A program made the translations under genes and the position numbers. A stretch of DNA of 64,000 nt from CBFFRJ01 sp965644225 (GTDB lineage Bacteria > Pseudomonadota > Gammaproteobacteria > Enterobacterales > Enterobacteriaceae): contig NZ_CBFFRJ010000005.1 in NCBI RefSeq assembly GCF_965644225.1, positions 13,056 through 77,055 on the forward strand. The letters run 5' to 3'. Shown here in pieces: positions 9,131 to 17,717 of the stretch (within the stretch, counting starts at the first letter, position 1; each line of letters opens with the position of its first letter). Under the pieces are notes generated by a model. That model searched no databases and was not told the origin of the DNA. It saw nothing but the letters and a program-made list of their open reading frames with translations.

Positions 9131-10140
9131 TAGATAACAATCCACAGAACCGCAAAGGCGACCAGCAGGGCGATAAACAGCAGCCCAGGTCTGGCGGAGA
9201 GGTTCTTCACGCTCTCGATAACGGGCGCAAACAGCGGGTTATAAATCGGCTGAATATTGCGGGCTTCAGGTATGCTTTGCGACCGTTCCGCGCGGCGCAG
9301 GAAGACCTGGTTCAGGATGTCCTGCACCTGAGCTGTGGTCAGCACCGTTTGCGGCGTTGCCTGCCAGTTCTGGCGGGCATAATCATTCATCGTCTGCCAT
9401 TCAGCGTCATCCAGCGGCTGCTTGAGCGCTACCTGCACCGTCTGTAAGGTCGGCGCGGTTTGCAGGCTTAAGGTCTGACGCGCCTGCAACCAGGTCATCA
9501 GCGGCGCAAAATGTTTCGCCGGGATCAACTCGCCACTTTTCACTCCCGACAGTTCCATCATGGATTGCCAGATAAGCTTCCCGGACTCGCCCGTTGCCGC
9601 GGCCAGTTTGGTGACCGCCTGATTAAGCGAGTTATGTTCCGCAGGCAATAAGGGGCGGTCGGTCGCCGGGCGCTGCTGAGGCTGAGGAACAGAGATCTGA
9701 TTATTCTGCAGCAGCGTCAGCACCGTTTTAAGCTGCTGCGGCGTAAGCTGGCTTAAGGCTGTCTGGCCAAATTCATGGCGAATAAAATCACTGACCGCCT
9801 GGCGATTATTCCCCTGGCTGAGGAGTTCGGTGAGCTGGGAAACCACCTGACGGGTCGTGTGATTCTGCGTGGCAGTTTCCAGGCGCAGATTAAGATGCTG
9901 TTCTGCCGCCGGGAAATGACGCGACTGCAATGGCGCGTCGTTTTTAAGGCCTAAATCGTGTTTGATGCCCGCCCAGACCTCTGCACTTTGCTGTTGCGTC
10001 AGCGCCACCAGGCGCGTAATTAAACGCTCCAGCACCGTGCGTTGAATAGTGGAGAGTGGTTGCTCGCCGGCAACGCTGGTCGTGGGTGCCGGGTCTTGCC
10101 CGGGAGGGCGCGCGGGCGCGCCCTGGATGGGTTGCATCAT
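9130..10140 (-). CDS. flk: Flagella biosynthesis regulator Flk
   Basis: Flk is an inner-membrane protein, largely cytoplasmic, with one C-terminal transmembrane segment (LLFIALLVAFAVLWIVI here). It prevents premature secretion of late flagellar substrates before ring completion and affects FlgM export. The start at 10140 gives MMQPIQGAP, matching E. coli Flk, and has an AGAGGA ribosome site; an in-frame ATG 17 codons upstream is less likely. The 336 residues are rich in Gln and show the conserved HFPAAEQ and ATDRPLLPAEHN blocks. It is divergent from pdxB, as in E. coli. Confidence 0.9.
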   Translation of the reverse strand: MMQPIQGAPARPPGQDPAPTTSVAGEQPLSTIQRTVLERLITRLVALTQQQSAEVWAGIKHDLGLKNDAPLQSRHFPAAEQHLNLRLETATQNHTTRQVVSQLTELLSQGNNRQAVSDFIRHEFGQTALSQLTPQQLKTVLTLLQNNQISVPQPQQRPATDRPLLPAEHNSLNQAVTKLAAATGESGKLIWQSMMELSGVKSGELIPAKHFAPLMTWLQARQTLSLQTAPTLQTVQVALKQPLDDAEWQTMNDYARQNWQATPQTVLTTAQVQDILNQVFLRRAERSQSIPEARNIQPIYNPLFAPVIESVKNLSARPGLLFIALLVAFAVLWIVI

Positions 10141-10230
10141 GGAAATCCTCTGGGTATTGCGGGTATGCCTGGCGGCAAGATTATGGCACACTTGCGGGCT
10201 GAATTCCCGTACTCAAACAGGCCCTGTAAC

Positions 10231-11367
10231 GTGAAAATCCTTGTTGATGAAAATATGCCTTATGCCAGCGATTTATTCCGTCGTCTGGGGGACGTGAAGG
10301 CGGTGCCGGGGCGTCCGATCCCGGTAGCTGAACTGCGTGATGCGGATGCGCTGATGGTGCGTTCGGTGACCAAAGTCAACGAAGCGCTGCTCACGGATAC
10401 GGCGATTAAATTTGTCGGGACGGCAACCGCCGGCACCGATCATGTTGATGAGTCCTGGCTTACCCAGGCGGGGATTGCGTTTTCAGCCGCCCCTGGCTGT
10501 AACGCCATTGCGGTGGTGGAATATGTCTTCTCTTCGCTGCTGATGCTGGCCGAGCGGGATGGCTTTGCTCTGCGTGACCGCACTGTTGGTATTGTCGGCG
10601 TGGGCAATGTCGGCAGCCGACTTCAGGCGCGACTGGAAGCATGGGGCGTGCGCACGCTGCTGTGCGACCCACCGCGTGCGCAGCGGGGCGATGAGGGGGA
10701 TTTCCGTACCCTGGATGAGCTGGTGCGCGAGGCGGATGTGCTCACGTTCCATACTCCGCTTTTCAAAGACGGCCCGTATAAAAGTTTGCACCTCGCCGAT
10801 GAGGCGCTTATCCGGCGTCTCAAACCCGGCGCTATCCTTATCAATGCCTGCCGTGGCCCGGTGGTGGATAACGCCGCCCTGCTGCGCTGCCTGGATGCGG
10901 GACAGGCACTGAGTGTGGTACTGGACGTATGGGAGCCGGAGCCGGATCTCGATGTGGCCTTACTTGCAAAAGCCGATATTGGCACCGCGCATATCGCCGG
11001 TTACACCCTGGAAGGGAAAGCCCGTGGCACCACCCAGGTGTTTGAGGCATTCAGCGAGTTTATTGGCCAGCGTCAGCAGGTCGCCCTGTCGACGCTGCTG
11101 CCTGCGCCGGAATTTGGCCGCATTACGCTGCACGGCCCACTCGATCAGTCGGCCCTGAAAAGACTGGTTCATTTGGTGTATGATGTGCGCCGCGACGATG
11201 CGCTGCTACGAAAAGTAGCGGGCGTGCCGGGTGAGTTCGATAAGCTGCGTAAAAACTATCTTGAGCGTCGGGAGTGGTCATCGCTGTTTGTGCAGTGTGA
11301 TGATGCCAGTGCTGCCGAACTTCTGCAAAAACTGGGTTTCAACGCCGTTCATCAAGCAACCCGTTAA
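10231..11367 (+). CDS. pdxB: Erythronate-4-phosphate dehydrogenase
   Basis: Second step of DXP-dependent pyridoxal phosphate synthesis: oxidises 4-phosphoerythronate to 2-oxo-3-hydroxy-4-phosphobutanoate. The D-isomer hydroxyacid dehydrogenase fold is shown by the NAD loop GIVGVGNVGSRL (about 120-131), the conserved Arg in INACRGPVVD and the C-terminal PdxB dimerisation domain ending in KLGFNAVH. The GTG start at 10231 gives VKILVDENMPYA and the E. coli length of 378 residues. It heads the pdxB-usg-truA-dedA group. Confidence 0.95.
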   Translation: MKILVDENMPYASDLFRRLGDVKAVPGRPIPVAELRDADALMVRSVTKVNEALLTDTAIKFVGTATAGTDHVDESWLTQAGIAFSAAPGCNAIAVVEYVFSSLLMLAERDGFALRDRTVGIVGVGNVGSRLQARLEAWGVRTLLCDPPRAQRGDEGDFRTLDELVREADVLTFHTPLFKDGPYKSLHLADEALIRRLKPGAILINACRGPVVDNAALLRCLDAGQALSVVLDVWEPEPDLDVALLAKADIGTAHIAGYTLEGKARGTTQVFEAFSEFIGQRQQVALSTLLPAPEFGRITLHGPLDQSALKRLVHLVYDVRRDDALLRKVAGVPGEFDKLRKNYLERREWSSLFVQCDDASAAELLQKLGFNAVHQATR

Positions 11368-11432
11368 TGTCTTCTTAATGCTGCCTGGCGGATAATCTGC
11401 CAGGCATGCTTTTCTTTCTGGAGTAAATCACC

Positions 11433-12446
11433 ATGTCTGAAGGCTGGAATATTGCCGTCCTGGGCGCCACGGGTGCCGTTGGCGAAGCCTTGCTTGAAAC
11501 GCTTTCTGCCCGCGAGTTTCCGGTTGGCGAACTGTATGCGCTGGCACGCAACGAAAGCGCGGGTGAATCCCTGCGTTATAACGGAAAAACCGTCCGTGTC
11601 GAAGATGCGGCCCAGTTTGACTGGACCCAGGTACAGCTGGCGTTTTTTGTCGCCGGCGCACAGGCTTCTGCGGACTACATTGAAGAGGCGACCAATGCCG
11701 GGTGTCTGGTCATCGATACCAGCGGTCTGTTTGCGCTGGAGCCTGATGTCCCTCTGGTTGTGCCGGATGTAAACCCGTTCGTCCTTAGCGATTATCGCAA
11801 CCGCAATATTATTGCCGTGCCTGATGCCCTGACCAGCCAGTTGCTGACGGCGTTGAAGCCCCTGATCGATGACGGTGGTTTGGCGCGCATTACGGTCACT
11901 AACCTGCTGTCGGTGTCGGCGCAGGGTAAACAGGCGGTGGATGCGCTGGCCGGACAGAGCGCCAAACTGCTCAACGGTATCCCGATCGATGAAGACGATT
12001 TCTTTGGCCGTCAACTGGCGTTCAACATGCTGCCGATACTGCCGGACAGCGAAGGTGTGGTTCCGGTAGAGCGTCGTCTGGTTGATCAGGTGCGTAAAGT
12101 TTTACAGGACGACGGGTTGATTATCTCCGCGAACAGCGTCCGCGCGCCGGTGTTTTATGGCCACGCACAGATGGTGAACTTCGAAGCGATGCGTCCGCTG
12201 GCGGCAGAAGAAGCCCGTGATGCCTTTGCCCGTGGCGAGGACATTGTGCTCTCGGAAGAGCAGGAGTTCCCGACTCAGGTTGCGGATGCTTCCGGCAGCG
12301 CGCATTTGTCCATCGGCTGCGTGCGCAACGATTACGGTATGCCGGAGCAGGTGCAGTTCTGGTCCGTTGCCGATAATGTCCGTTTCGGCGGCGCGTTGAT
12401 GTCGGTAAAAATCGCGGAAAAACTGGTGCAGGAGTACCTGTACTGA
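11433..12446 (+). CDS. usg: Usg, aspartate-semialdehyde dehydrogenase-like protein
   Basis: A 337-residue homologue of aspartate-semialdehyde dehydrogenase, with the N-terminal NAD(P) loop AVLGATGAVGEALLE and the C-terminal dimerisation domain. The catalytic Cys of true ASADH is not present at the equivalent place, which reads TNLLSVSAQG, so ordinary dehydrogenase activity is unlikely. Its role is unknown. It overlaps truA by one base (TGATG), an arrangement kept in E. coli, which suggests coupled translation. Confidence 0.92.
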   Translation: MSEGWNIAVLGATGAVGEALLETLSAREFPVGELYALARNESAGESLRYNGKTVRVEDAAQFDWTQVQLAFFVAGAQASADYIEEATNAGCLVIDTSGLFALEPDVPLVVPDVNPFVLSDYRNRNIIAVPDALTSQLLTALKPLIDDGGLARITVTNLLSVSAQGKQAVDALAGQSAKLLNGIPIDEDDFFGRQLAFNMLPILPDSEGVVPVERRLVDQVRKVLQDDGLIISANSVRAPVFYGHAQMVNFEAMRPLAAEEARDAFARGEDIVLSEEQEFPTQVADASGSAHLSIGCVRNDYGMPEQVQFWSVADNVRFGGALMSVKIAEKLVQEYLY

Positions 12447-13258
12447 TGTCCGATGTTGTTGAAAAGCCGCTGATTAAAATCGCGCTGGGCATTGAATACG
12501 ACGGGAGCAAGTACTACGGCTGGCAGCGTCAGCATGAGGTGCGTAGCGTCCAGGAAAAACTGGAGAAAGCGCTCTCTCAGGTGGCGGATGAGCCCATTAA
12601 CGTCCATTGCGCCGGGCGTACCGATGCCGGGGTGCATGCGACAGGGCAGGTGGTCCATTTTGAAACCACCGCCGTGCGTAAAGATGCAGCCTGGACATTA
12701 GGTGTAAATGCGAATTTACCTGGAGACATTGCGGTTCGTTGGGTGAAACATGTCCCGGATGATTTCCATGCACGTTTCAGCGCCACGGCACGCCGTTACC
12801 GCTACGTCATCTACAATCATCGTCTGCGCCCGGCCGTGCTCGGTCAGGGGGTGACGCACCACTATCTGCCGCTGGATGCTGACCGCATGCAGCGTGCGGC
12901 GCAGTGTTTGCTCGGTGAAAATGATTTCACCTCGTTTCGTGCAGTGCAGTGCCAGTCGCGCACGCCCTGGCGCTTTATGATGCACATTCAGGTGCAACGA
13001 TATGGCGCTTACGTCGTGGTCGACATTAAAGCAAATGCCTTTGTACACCATATGGTCAGGAATATTGTCGGCAGCCTGCTGGAAGTAGGCGCCGGGAACC
13101 AGCCGGAGAGTTGGATAGCAGAGCTACTGGCAGCTAAGGACAGAACGCTGGCGGCCGCAACGGCAAAAGCAGAAGGGTTGTATCTCGTCGCCGTGGATTA
13201 CCCACCGCGTTTCGACCTGCCTGCATTGCCAATGGGTCCGTTGTTCCTCGCGGACTAG
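12446..13258 (+). CDS. truA: tRNA pseudouridine synthase A
   Basis: Makes pseudouridine at positions 38-40 of the tRNA anticodon arm. The catalytic Asp60 lies in CAGRTDAGVHA, and the conserved FVHHMVRNIVGSL segment is near residue 190. The 270 residues equal the E. coli length. The start shares a base with the usg stop. Confidence 0.97.
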   Translation: MSDVVEKPLIKIALGIEYDGSKYYGWQRQHEVRSVQEKLEKALSQVADEPINVHCAGRTDAGVHATGQVVHFETTAVRKDAAWTLGVNANLPGDIAVRWVKHVPDDFHARFSATARRYRYVIYNHRLRPAVLGQGVTHHYLPLDADRMQRAAQCLLGENDFTSFRAVQCQSRTPWRFMMHIQVQRYGAYVVVDIKANAFVHHMVRNIVGSLLEVGAGNQPESWIAELLAAKDRTLAAATAKAEGLYLVAVDYPPRFDLPALPMGPLFLAD

Positions 13259-13284
13259 TCGCAATCAAACAAGGCTAAGGCAAT

Positions 13285-13944
13285 ATGGACGTCATATACT
13301 TTCTTATTGATTTCATCCTGCATATTGATGTGCACCTGGCGGAGCTGGTGGCGCAGTACGGCATTTGGGTTTACGCGATCCTGTTTCTGATCCTGTTTTG
13401 CGAAACAGGGCTGGTGGTCACGCCGTTTTTACCCGGTGATTCTCTGCTGTTTGTTGCCGGGGCGCTGGCATCGCTGGAGACCAATGACCTTAATGTCCAC
13501 ACGATGGTGTTACTGATGCTGGTCGCGGCGATAGCCGGCGATGCGGTCAACTACACGATTGGACGGGTGTTTGGCGACAAACTTTTCAGTAATCCCAATT
13601 CGAAAATTTTCCGCCGCGCTTATCTCGATAAAACGCATCAGTTTTATGAGAAACACGGTGGAAAAACGATTATCCTGGCGCGTTTTGTGCCGATCGTGCG
13701 TACTTTTGCGCCTTTCGTCGCCGGAATGGGGCATATGTCCTACCGTCATTTCGCCATGTTCAACGTGGTGGGGGCGTTCCTGTGGGTGCTGCTGTTTACT
13801 TATGCCGGTTACTTCTTCGGTACGCTGCCGGTGGTGCAGGAAAATCTTAAGTTGCTGATTGTGGCGATCATCCTGGTGTCTATACTTCCTGGTGTGATTG
13901 AAGTTATTCGACATCGTCGGGCGGCAGCGCGACAGGCAAAATAA
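13285..13944 (+). CDS. dedA: DedA-family membrane protein
   Basis: Inner-membrane protein of 219 residues from the DedA/VTT family. Members move lipids between leaflets and support envelope stability and the proton-motive force. The family signatures are visible: FCETGLVVTPFLPGDSLLF near residue 42 and RFVPIVRTFAPFVAGMGHM near residue 133. It follows truA by 26 bases in the same group. Confidence 0.92.
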   Translation: MDVIYFLIDFILHIDVHLAELVAQYGIWVYAILFLILFCETGLVVTPFLPGDSLLFVAGALASLETNDLNVHTMVLLMLVAAIAGDAVNYTIGRVFGDKLFSNPNSKIFRRAYLDKTHQFYEKHGGKTIILARFVPIVRTFAPFVAGMGHMSYRHFAMFNVVGAFLWVLLFTYAGYFFGTLPVVQENLKLLIVAIILVSILPGVIEVIRHRRAAARQAK

Positions 13945-14047
13945 GAACTCATCGGCGGTTCGACCACTTTTTTATCCCAAGTTTCGAACTGTTATGTTTT
14001 AATGTGCCCCATTTATGGGCTACCAGGTTCATGTATAAAGGTTATCA

Positions 14048-14962
14048 ATGAGCTGGATTGAACGAATCAAAAGCAATATTACCCCCACCCGCAAGGCAAG
14101 CATCCCTGAAGGTGTGTGGACGAAATGCGACAGCTGCGGTCAGGTGCTTTACCGCGCTGAGCTGGAGCGTAACCTTGAGGTCTGCCCTAAGTGTGACCAC
14201 CACATGCGAATGACAGCGCGTAATCGCCTGCATAGCCTGATGGACGAAGGTTCAATGGTGGAACTGGGTAGCGAACTTGAGCCGAAAGATGTGCTCAAAT
14301 TCCGTGACTCCAAAAAATACAAAGACCGACTGGCGAGCGCGCAAAAAGAGACCGGCGAGAAAGATGCGCTGGTGGTCATGAAAGGCACTCTGCATGGAAT
14401 GCCGGTGGTTGCGGCGGCGTTTGAATTCGCCTTTATGGGCGGATCCATGGGCTCTGTCGTCGGTGCGCGTTTTGTCCGTGCCGTTGAACAGGCGCTGGAA
14501 GATAATTGCCCGCTGATCTGCTTCTCTGCTTCCGGCGGCGCGCGTATGCAGGAAGCCCTGATGTCGCTGATGCAGATGGCAAAAACCTCTGCTGCGCTGG
14601 CGAAAATGCAGGAGCGCGGTTTGCCGTACATCTCCGTGCTCACTGACCCGACTATGGGCGGCGTTTCGGCCAGTTTCGCCATGCTGGGCGACCTGAACAT
14701 CGCGGAACCTAAGGCACTGATTGGTTTTGCCGGTCCGCGCGTTATCGAGCAGACCGTGCGTGAAAAACTGCCGCCGGGATTCCAGCGCAGTGAGTTCCTG
14801 ATTGAGAAGGGCGCGATTGACATGATCGTGCGCCGTGCAGAAATGCGCTTTAAGCTGGCAAGCGTGCTGGCGAAGCTGACCAATCAGCCTGCGCCGAATC
14901 CGGATGCGCCGCGGGAAACCCTGGTGGTGCCGCCGGCGCCGGATCAGAACGCCGAAGCCTGA
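14048..14962 (+). CDS. accD: Acetyl-CoA carboxylase carboxyltransferase subunit beta
   Basis: With AccA it forms the carboxyltransferase that passes CO2 from biotin-BCCP to acetyl-CoA, giving malonyl-CoA. An N-terminal zinc ribbon is formed by Cys27, Cys30, Cys46 and Cys49; in E. coli this domain also binds accA/accD mRNA for autoregulation. The crotonase-fold glycine loops (FMGGSMGSVVG, SASGGARMQE) follow. The 304 residues match E. coli, and a terminator-like hairpin follows. Confidence 0.97.
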   Translation: MSWIERIKSNITPTRKASIPEGVWTKCDSCGQVLYRAELERNLEVCPKCDHHMRMTARNRLHSLMDEGSMVELGSELEPKDVLKFRDSKKYKDRLASAQKETGEKDALVVMKGTLHGMPVVAAAFEFAFMGGSMGSVVGARFVRAVEQALEDNCPLICFSASGGARMQEALMSLMQMAKTSAALAKMQERGLPYISVLTDPTMGGVSASFAMLGDLNIAEPKALIGFAGPRVIEQTVREKLPPGFQRSEFLIEKGAIDMIVRRAEMRFKLASVLAKLTNQPAPNPDAPRETLVVPPAPDQNAEA

Positions 14963-14970
14963 TAATACCG

Positions 14971-15007
14971 AAGGGCAGGGCCATCGCGGCGCTGCCCTTT
15001 TGTTTTT
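14971..15007 (+). terminator. Terminator after accD
   Basis: Stem AAGGGCAG (14971-14978) pairs with CTGCCCTT (14992-14999) and is followed by TTTGTTTTT. It lies between accD and folC, so folC may depend on read-through or on its own promoter. Confidence 0.75.
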
Positions 15008-15032
15008 ACAACGTCAAAAACCTACGGGCATC

Positions 15033-16301
15033 ATGGAAATTAAACGCAATTTGCAAGCCACGTCGCCCCTCGCTGCGTGGCTTTCTTATCTGGAAAACCT
15101 GCACAGTAAAACCATCGACCTGGGCCTTGAACGCGTAAGCCAGGTGGCGGCGCGTCTTGACGTGCTCCATCCTGCGCCCTTTGTTTTTACCGTTGCCGGA
15201 ACCAACGGCAAAGGTACGACCTGCCGTACTCTCGAATCCATTCTGCTGGCCGCCGGTTTCAGGGTCGGCGTGTACAGTTCGCCTCATCTGGTGCGCTACA
15301 CTGAGCGCGTGCGTATCCAGAATGCTGAGCTTGCCGAAAGCGAGCACACCCGTTCGTTTGCGCAAATCGAGGCGCTGCGCGGTGAAACTTCGCTGACCTA
15401 TTTTGAGTACGGCACCCTCTCCGCACTGTGGCTGTTTAAACAGGCGCAAGTCGATGTGGTTATCCTGGAAGTCGGTTTAGGCGGGCGTCTGGATGCCACC
15501 AACCTGGTCGATGCGGACGTGGCCGTTGTCACCAGCATTGCCCTTGATCACACTGACTGGCTGGGGCCGGATCGCGAAAGCATCGGTCGTGAAAAAGCGG
15601 GCGTGTTCCGGGCTGGCGTACCTGCGGTTGTGGGTGAAAGTGATATGCCGCAGAGCATTGCCGATGTGGCCAATGAGAAGGGCGCACAGCTTTTGCGCCG
15701 TGGCGTTGACTGGCAGTACGAGGTTACGGGCGACAGCTGGCGCTTTACGGATGCTAACGGCACGCTTACCGGGCTGCCGCTGCCTCAGGTCCCGCAGCCT
15801 AACGCGGCGACCGCCCTGGCAGCACTGCGCGCCAGCGGTTTAAACGTCAGCGAGCAGGCTATTCGGGAAGGTATTGCCACGGCGATTTTGCCAGGGCGCT
15901 TCCAGATTGTGCGCGAAAATCCGCGCGTGATTCTGGATGTGGCGCATAATCCTCATGCGGCGGCTTATCTGGCTTGCCGCCTCGGCGCAGAAGATAAAAA
16001 AGGGCGCGTGTTAGGGGTTATCGGCATGCTGCATGATAAAGACATCGCCGGAACGCTTGCCTGTCTGGAGCCGGTGGTTGATAGCTGGTATTGTGCCCCT
16101 CTGGAAGGACCGCGCGGCGCGACGGCGGAACAATTGATGGCGCACCTGCCTGCGGGTATGGCGTATCAGGATGTGGCCTCAGCCTGGCATGCCGCGATGG
16201 CGCAAGCGAAGACTGAAGATACGGTGCTGGTGTGTGGTTCATTCCACACGGTGGCGCATGTCATGGAAGCGATGGACGCGGGGAGAGCCGGTGGCGAGTA
16301 A
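15033..16301 (+). CDS. folC: Bifunctional folylpolyglutamate / dihydrofolate synthase
   Basis: Joins glutamate to dihydropteroate to make dihydrofolate and extends the polyglutamate tail of tetrahydrofolates. A Mur-ligase fold is shown by the P-loop VAGTNGKGTTCRTLES (about 48-63) and LEVGLGGRLDATN. The ATG at 15033 (MEIKRNLQAT) gives 422 residues, the E. coli length. The last 11 bases overlap dedD. Confidence 0.97.
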   Translation: MEIKRNLQATSPLAAWLSYLENLHSKTIDLGLERVSQVAARLDVLHPAPFVFTVAGTNGKGTTCRTLESILLAAGFRVGVYSSPHLVRYTERVRIQNAELAESEHTRSFAQIEALRGETSLTYFEYGTLSALWLFKQAQVDVVILEVGLGGRLDATNLVDADVAVVTSIALDHTDWLGPDRESIGREKAGVFRAGVPAVVGESDMPQSIADVANEKGAQLLRRGVDWQYEVTGDSWRFTDANGTLTGLPLPQVPQPNAATALAALRASGLNVSEQAIREGIATAILPGRFQIVRENPRVILDVAHNPHAAAYLACRLGAEDKKGRVLGVIGMLHDKDIAGTLACLEPVVDSWYCAPLEGPRGATAEQLMAHLPAGMAYQDVASAWHAAMAQAKTEDTVLVCGSFHTVAHVMEAMDAGRAGGE

Positions 16302-16971
16302 GTTTCAGAACCGATTAATGGGTACCATTGTACTGGTCGCGCTCGGGGTGATTATTCTCCCGGGACTGCTCGACGGGCAAAAAAAACATTATCAGGATGA
16401 GTTTGCCGCAATCCCGCTGGTCCCAAAACCTGGCGATCGCGATGAGCCGGATATGATGCCTGCTGCAACCCAGGCTCTGCCGGCTCAGCCGCCGGAAGGG
16501 GCGGCAGAAGAAGTTCAGGCCGGGGATGCGGCAGCGCCATCGCTGGATGCATCGCGCCAGGCCGCCAGCGGGGCGACAAATCCTGAGATAACCACACCCG
16601 CACGTACCGAACAGCCTAAGGCCGTTGAAAAACCGCAGCCGAAGCCGCAGCCAGCCAAACCCGTTGAACAAGTGGCGACAACGCCGCCTGCCGTTGAGCA
16701 ACCTGTGGCTGAAAAACCCGCGCCGACAGGAAAAGCCTACGTTGTGCAACTGGGGGCGCTTAAGAACGCCGATAAGGTGACAGAGATTGTTGGCAAACTG
16801 CGTGGCGCCGGGTATCGCGTTTATACGTCGCCGACCACTCCGGTGCCGGGTAAAATCACCCGTATTCTGGTTGGGCCGGATGCGTCGAGAGATAAGCTCA
16901 AAGGTTCGCTGGAAGAGTTGAAGCAGATTTCTGGTCTTAACGGCGTGGTGATGAATTACAGCGCTAACTAG
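16291..16971 (+). CDS. dedD: Cell division protein DedD (SPOR domain)
   Basis: Inner-membrane septal protein that binds denuded glycan through its SPOR domain and supports constriction. One N-terminal membrane anchor (about 10-27, GTIVLVALGVIILPGLL) is followed by a long Pro/Ala/Glu linker and the SPOR domain at about 145-226, starting KAYVVQLGALKN. A GTG start at 16291 (VASKFQNRL) matches E. coli DedD and overlaps folC. The linker is the least conserved part. Confidence 0.95.
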   Translation: MASKFQNRLMGTIVLVALGVIILPGLLDGQKKHYQDEFAAIPLVPKPGDRDEPDMMPAATQALPAQPPEGAAEEVQAGDAAAPSLDASRQAASGATNPEITTPARTEQPKAVEKPQPKPQPAKPVEQVATTPPAVEQPVAEKPAPTGKAYVVQLGALKNADKVTEIVGKLRGAGYRVYTSPTTPVPGKITRILVGPDASRDKLKGSLEELKQISGLNGVVMNYSAN

Positions 16972-16984
16972 TGTGCGGTTTGCG

Positions 16985-17022
16985 CCCCTCTCCCCTTTGG
17001 GGAGAGGGCCGGGGTGAGGGTG
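16985..17022. repeat. REP-type palindrome after dedD
   Basis: CCCTCTCCCC (16986-16995) pairs perfectly with GGGGAGAGGG (16999-17008) around loop TTT, followed by CCGGGGTGAGGG. This has the form of an enterobacterial REP/BIME unit: a GC-rich palindrome in an intergenic gap followed by a conserved tail. It shares its stem with the element at 2619-2640. Confidence 0.7.
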
Positions 17023-17123
17023 TAAAATAAGAATGCAAAAACACGCCCGAAGAGGCTAAAAAAGCGATGGCGTTGAATGTTTTTTCAGCGCCATTTTTAT
17101 TTACGCGCGGGAAGGAAATCCCT

Positions 17124-17152
17124 ACGCAAACGTTTTCTTTTTCTGTTAGAAT
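17124..17152 (+). promoter_or_regulatory. PurR box and promoter of cvpA-purF
   Basis: ACGCAAACGTTTTCTT (17124-17139) matches the PurR operator consensus (ACGCAAACGTTTTCNT). A likely -10 box TAGAAT lies at 17147-17152. PurR with hypoxanthine or guanine is known to repress this operon in E. coli; the same control is inferred here. Confidence 0.9.
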
Positions 17153-17195
17153 TCGCCCCGAACTGGACGGCAGGGCGTTTAATCGTGGGACACAT

Positions 17196-17684
17196 ATGGT
17201 CTGGATTGATTACGCCATCATCGCGGTGATTGGTTTTTCCTGTTTGGTAAGCCTTATCCGTGGCTTTGTTCGTGAAGCGTTATCGCTGGTGACATGGGGC
17301 TGTGCCTTCTTTGTCGCCAGTCATTACTACACTTACCTGTCAGTCTGGTTCACGGGCTTTGAAGATGAACTGGTTCGCAACGGAATCGCCATTGCGGTGC
17401 TGTTCATTGCGACACTGATTGTTGGCGCTATTGTCAATTACGTAATAGGCCAGCTTGTGGAAAAAACCGGCCTGTCGGGTACAGACAGGGTGTTGGGGAT
17501 CTGTTTTGGCGCGCTGCGCGGTGTGCTGATCGTCGCCGCCATTCTGTTCTTCCTTGATACCTTTACGGGCCTGTCGAAAAGTGATGACTGGCAGAAATCG
17601 CAGTTTATCCCGCAATTCAGTTTCATCATCAGATGGTTCTTTGACTATCTGCAAAGTTCGTCGAGTTTCTTGCCCAGGGTATAA
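17196..17684 (+). CDS. cvpA: Colicin V production protein CvpA
   Basis: Inner-membrane protein of 162 residues with four hydrophobic segments, needed for colicin V production and linked to envelope tolerance of bile salts and related stress. The start at 17196 gives MVWIDYAIIAVI, matching E. coli; longer frames would run through the promoter and PurR box. It is first in the PurR-controlled cvpA-purF operon, 33 bases before purF. Confidence 0.95.
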   Translation: MVWIDYAIIAVIGFSCLVSLIRGFVREALSLVTWGCAFFVASHYYTYLSVWFTGFEDELVRNGIAIAVLFIATLIVGAIVNYVIGQLVEKTGLSGTDRVLGICFGALRGVLIVAAILFFLDTFTGLSKSDDWQKSQFIPQFSFIIRWFFDYLQSSSSFLPRV

Positions 17685-17717
17685 GCTCTGAGATGTGGCT
17701 TAACGAGGAAAAGACGT

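Noticed and set aside
14149..14883. A 244-codon antisense frame over accD
   Set aside because: Ser-rich product typical of antisense translation; accD itself is full length.
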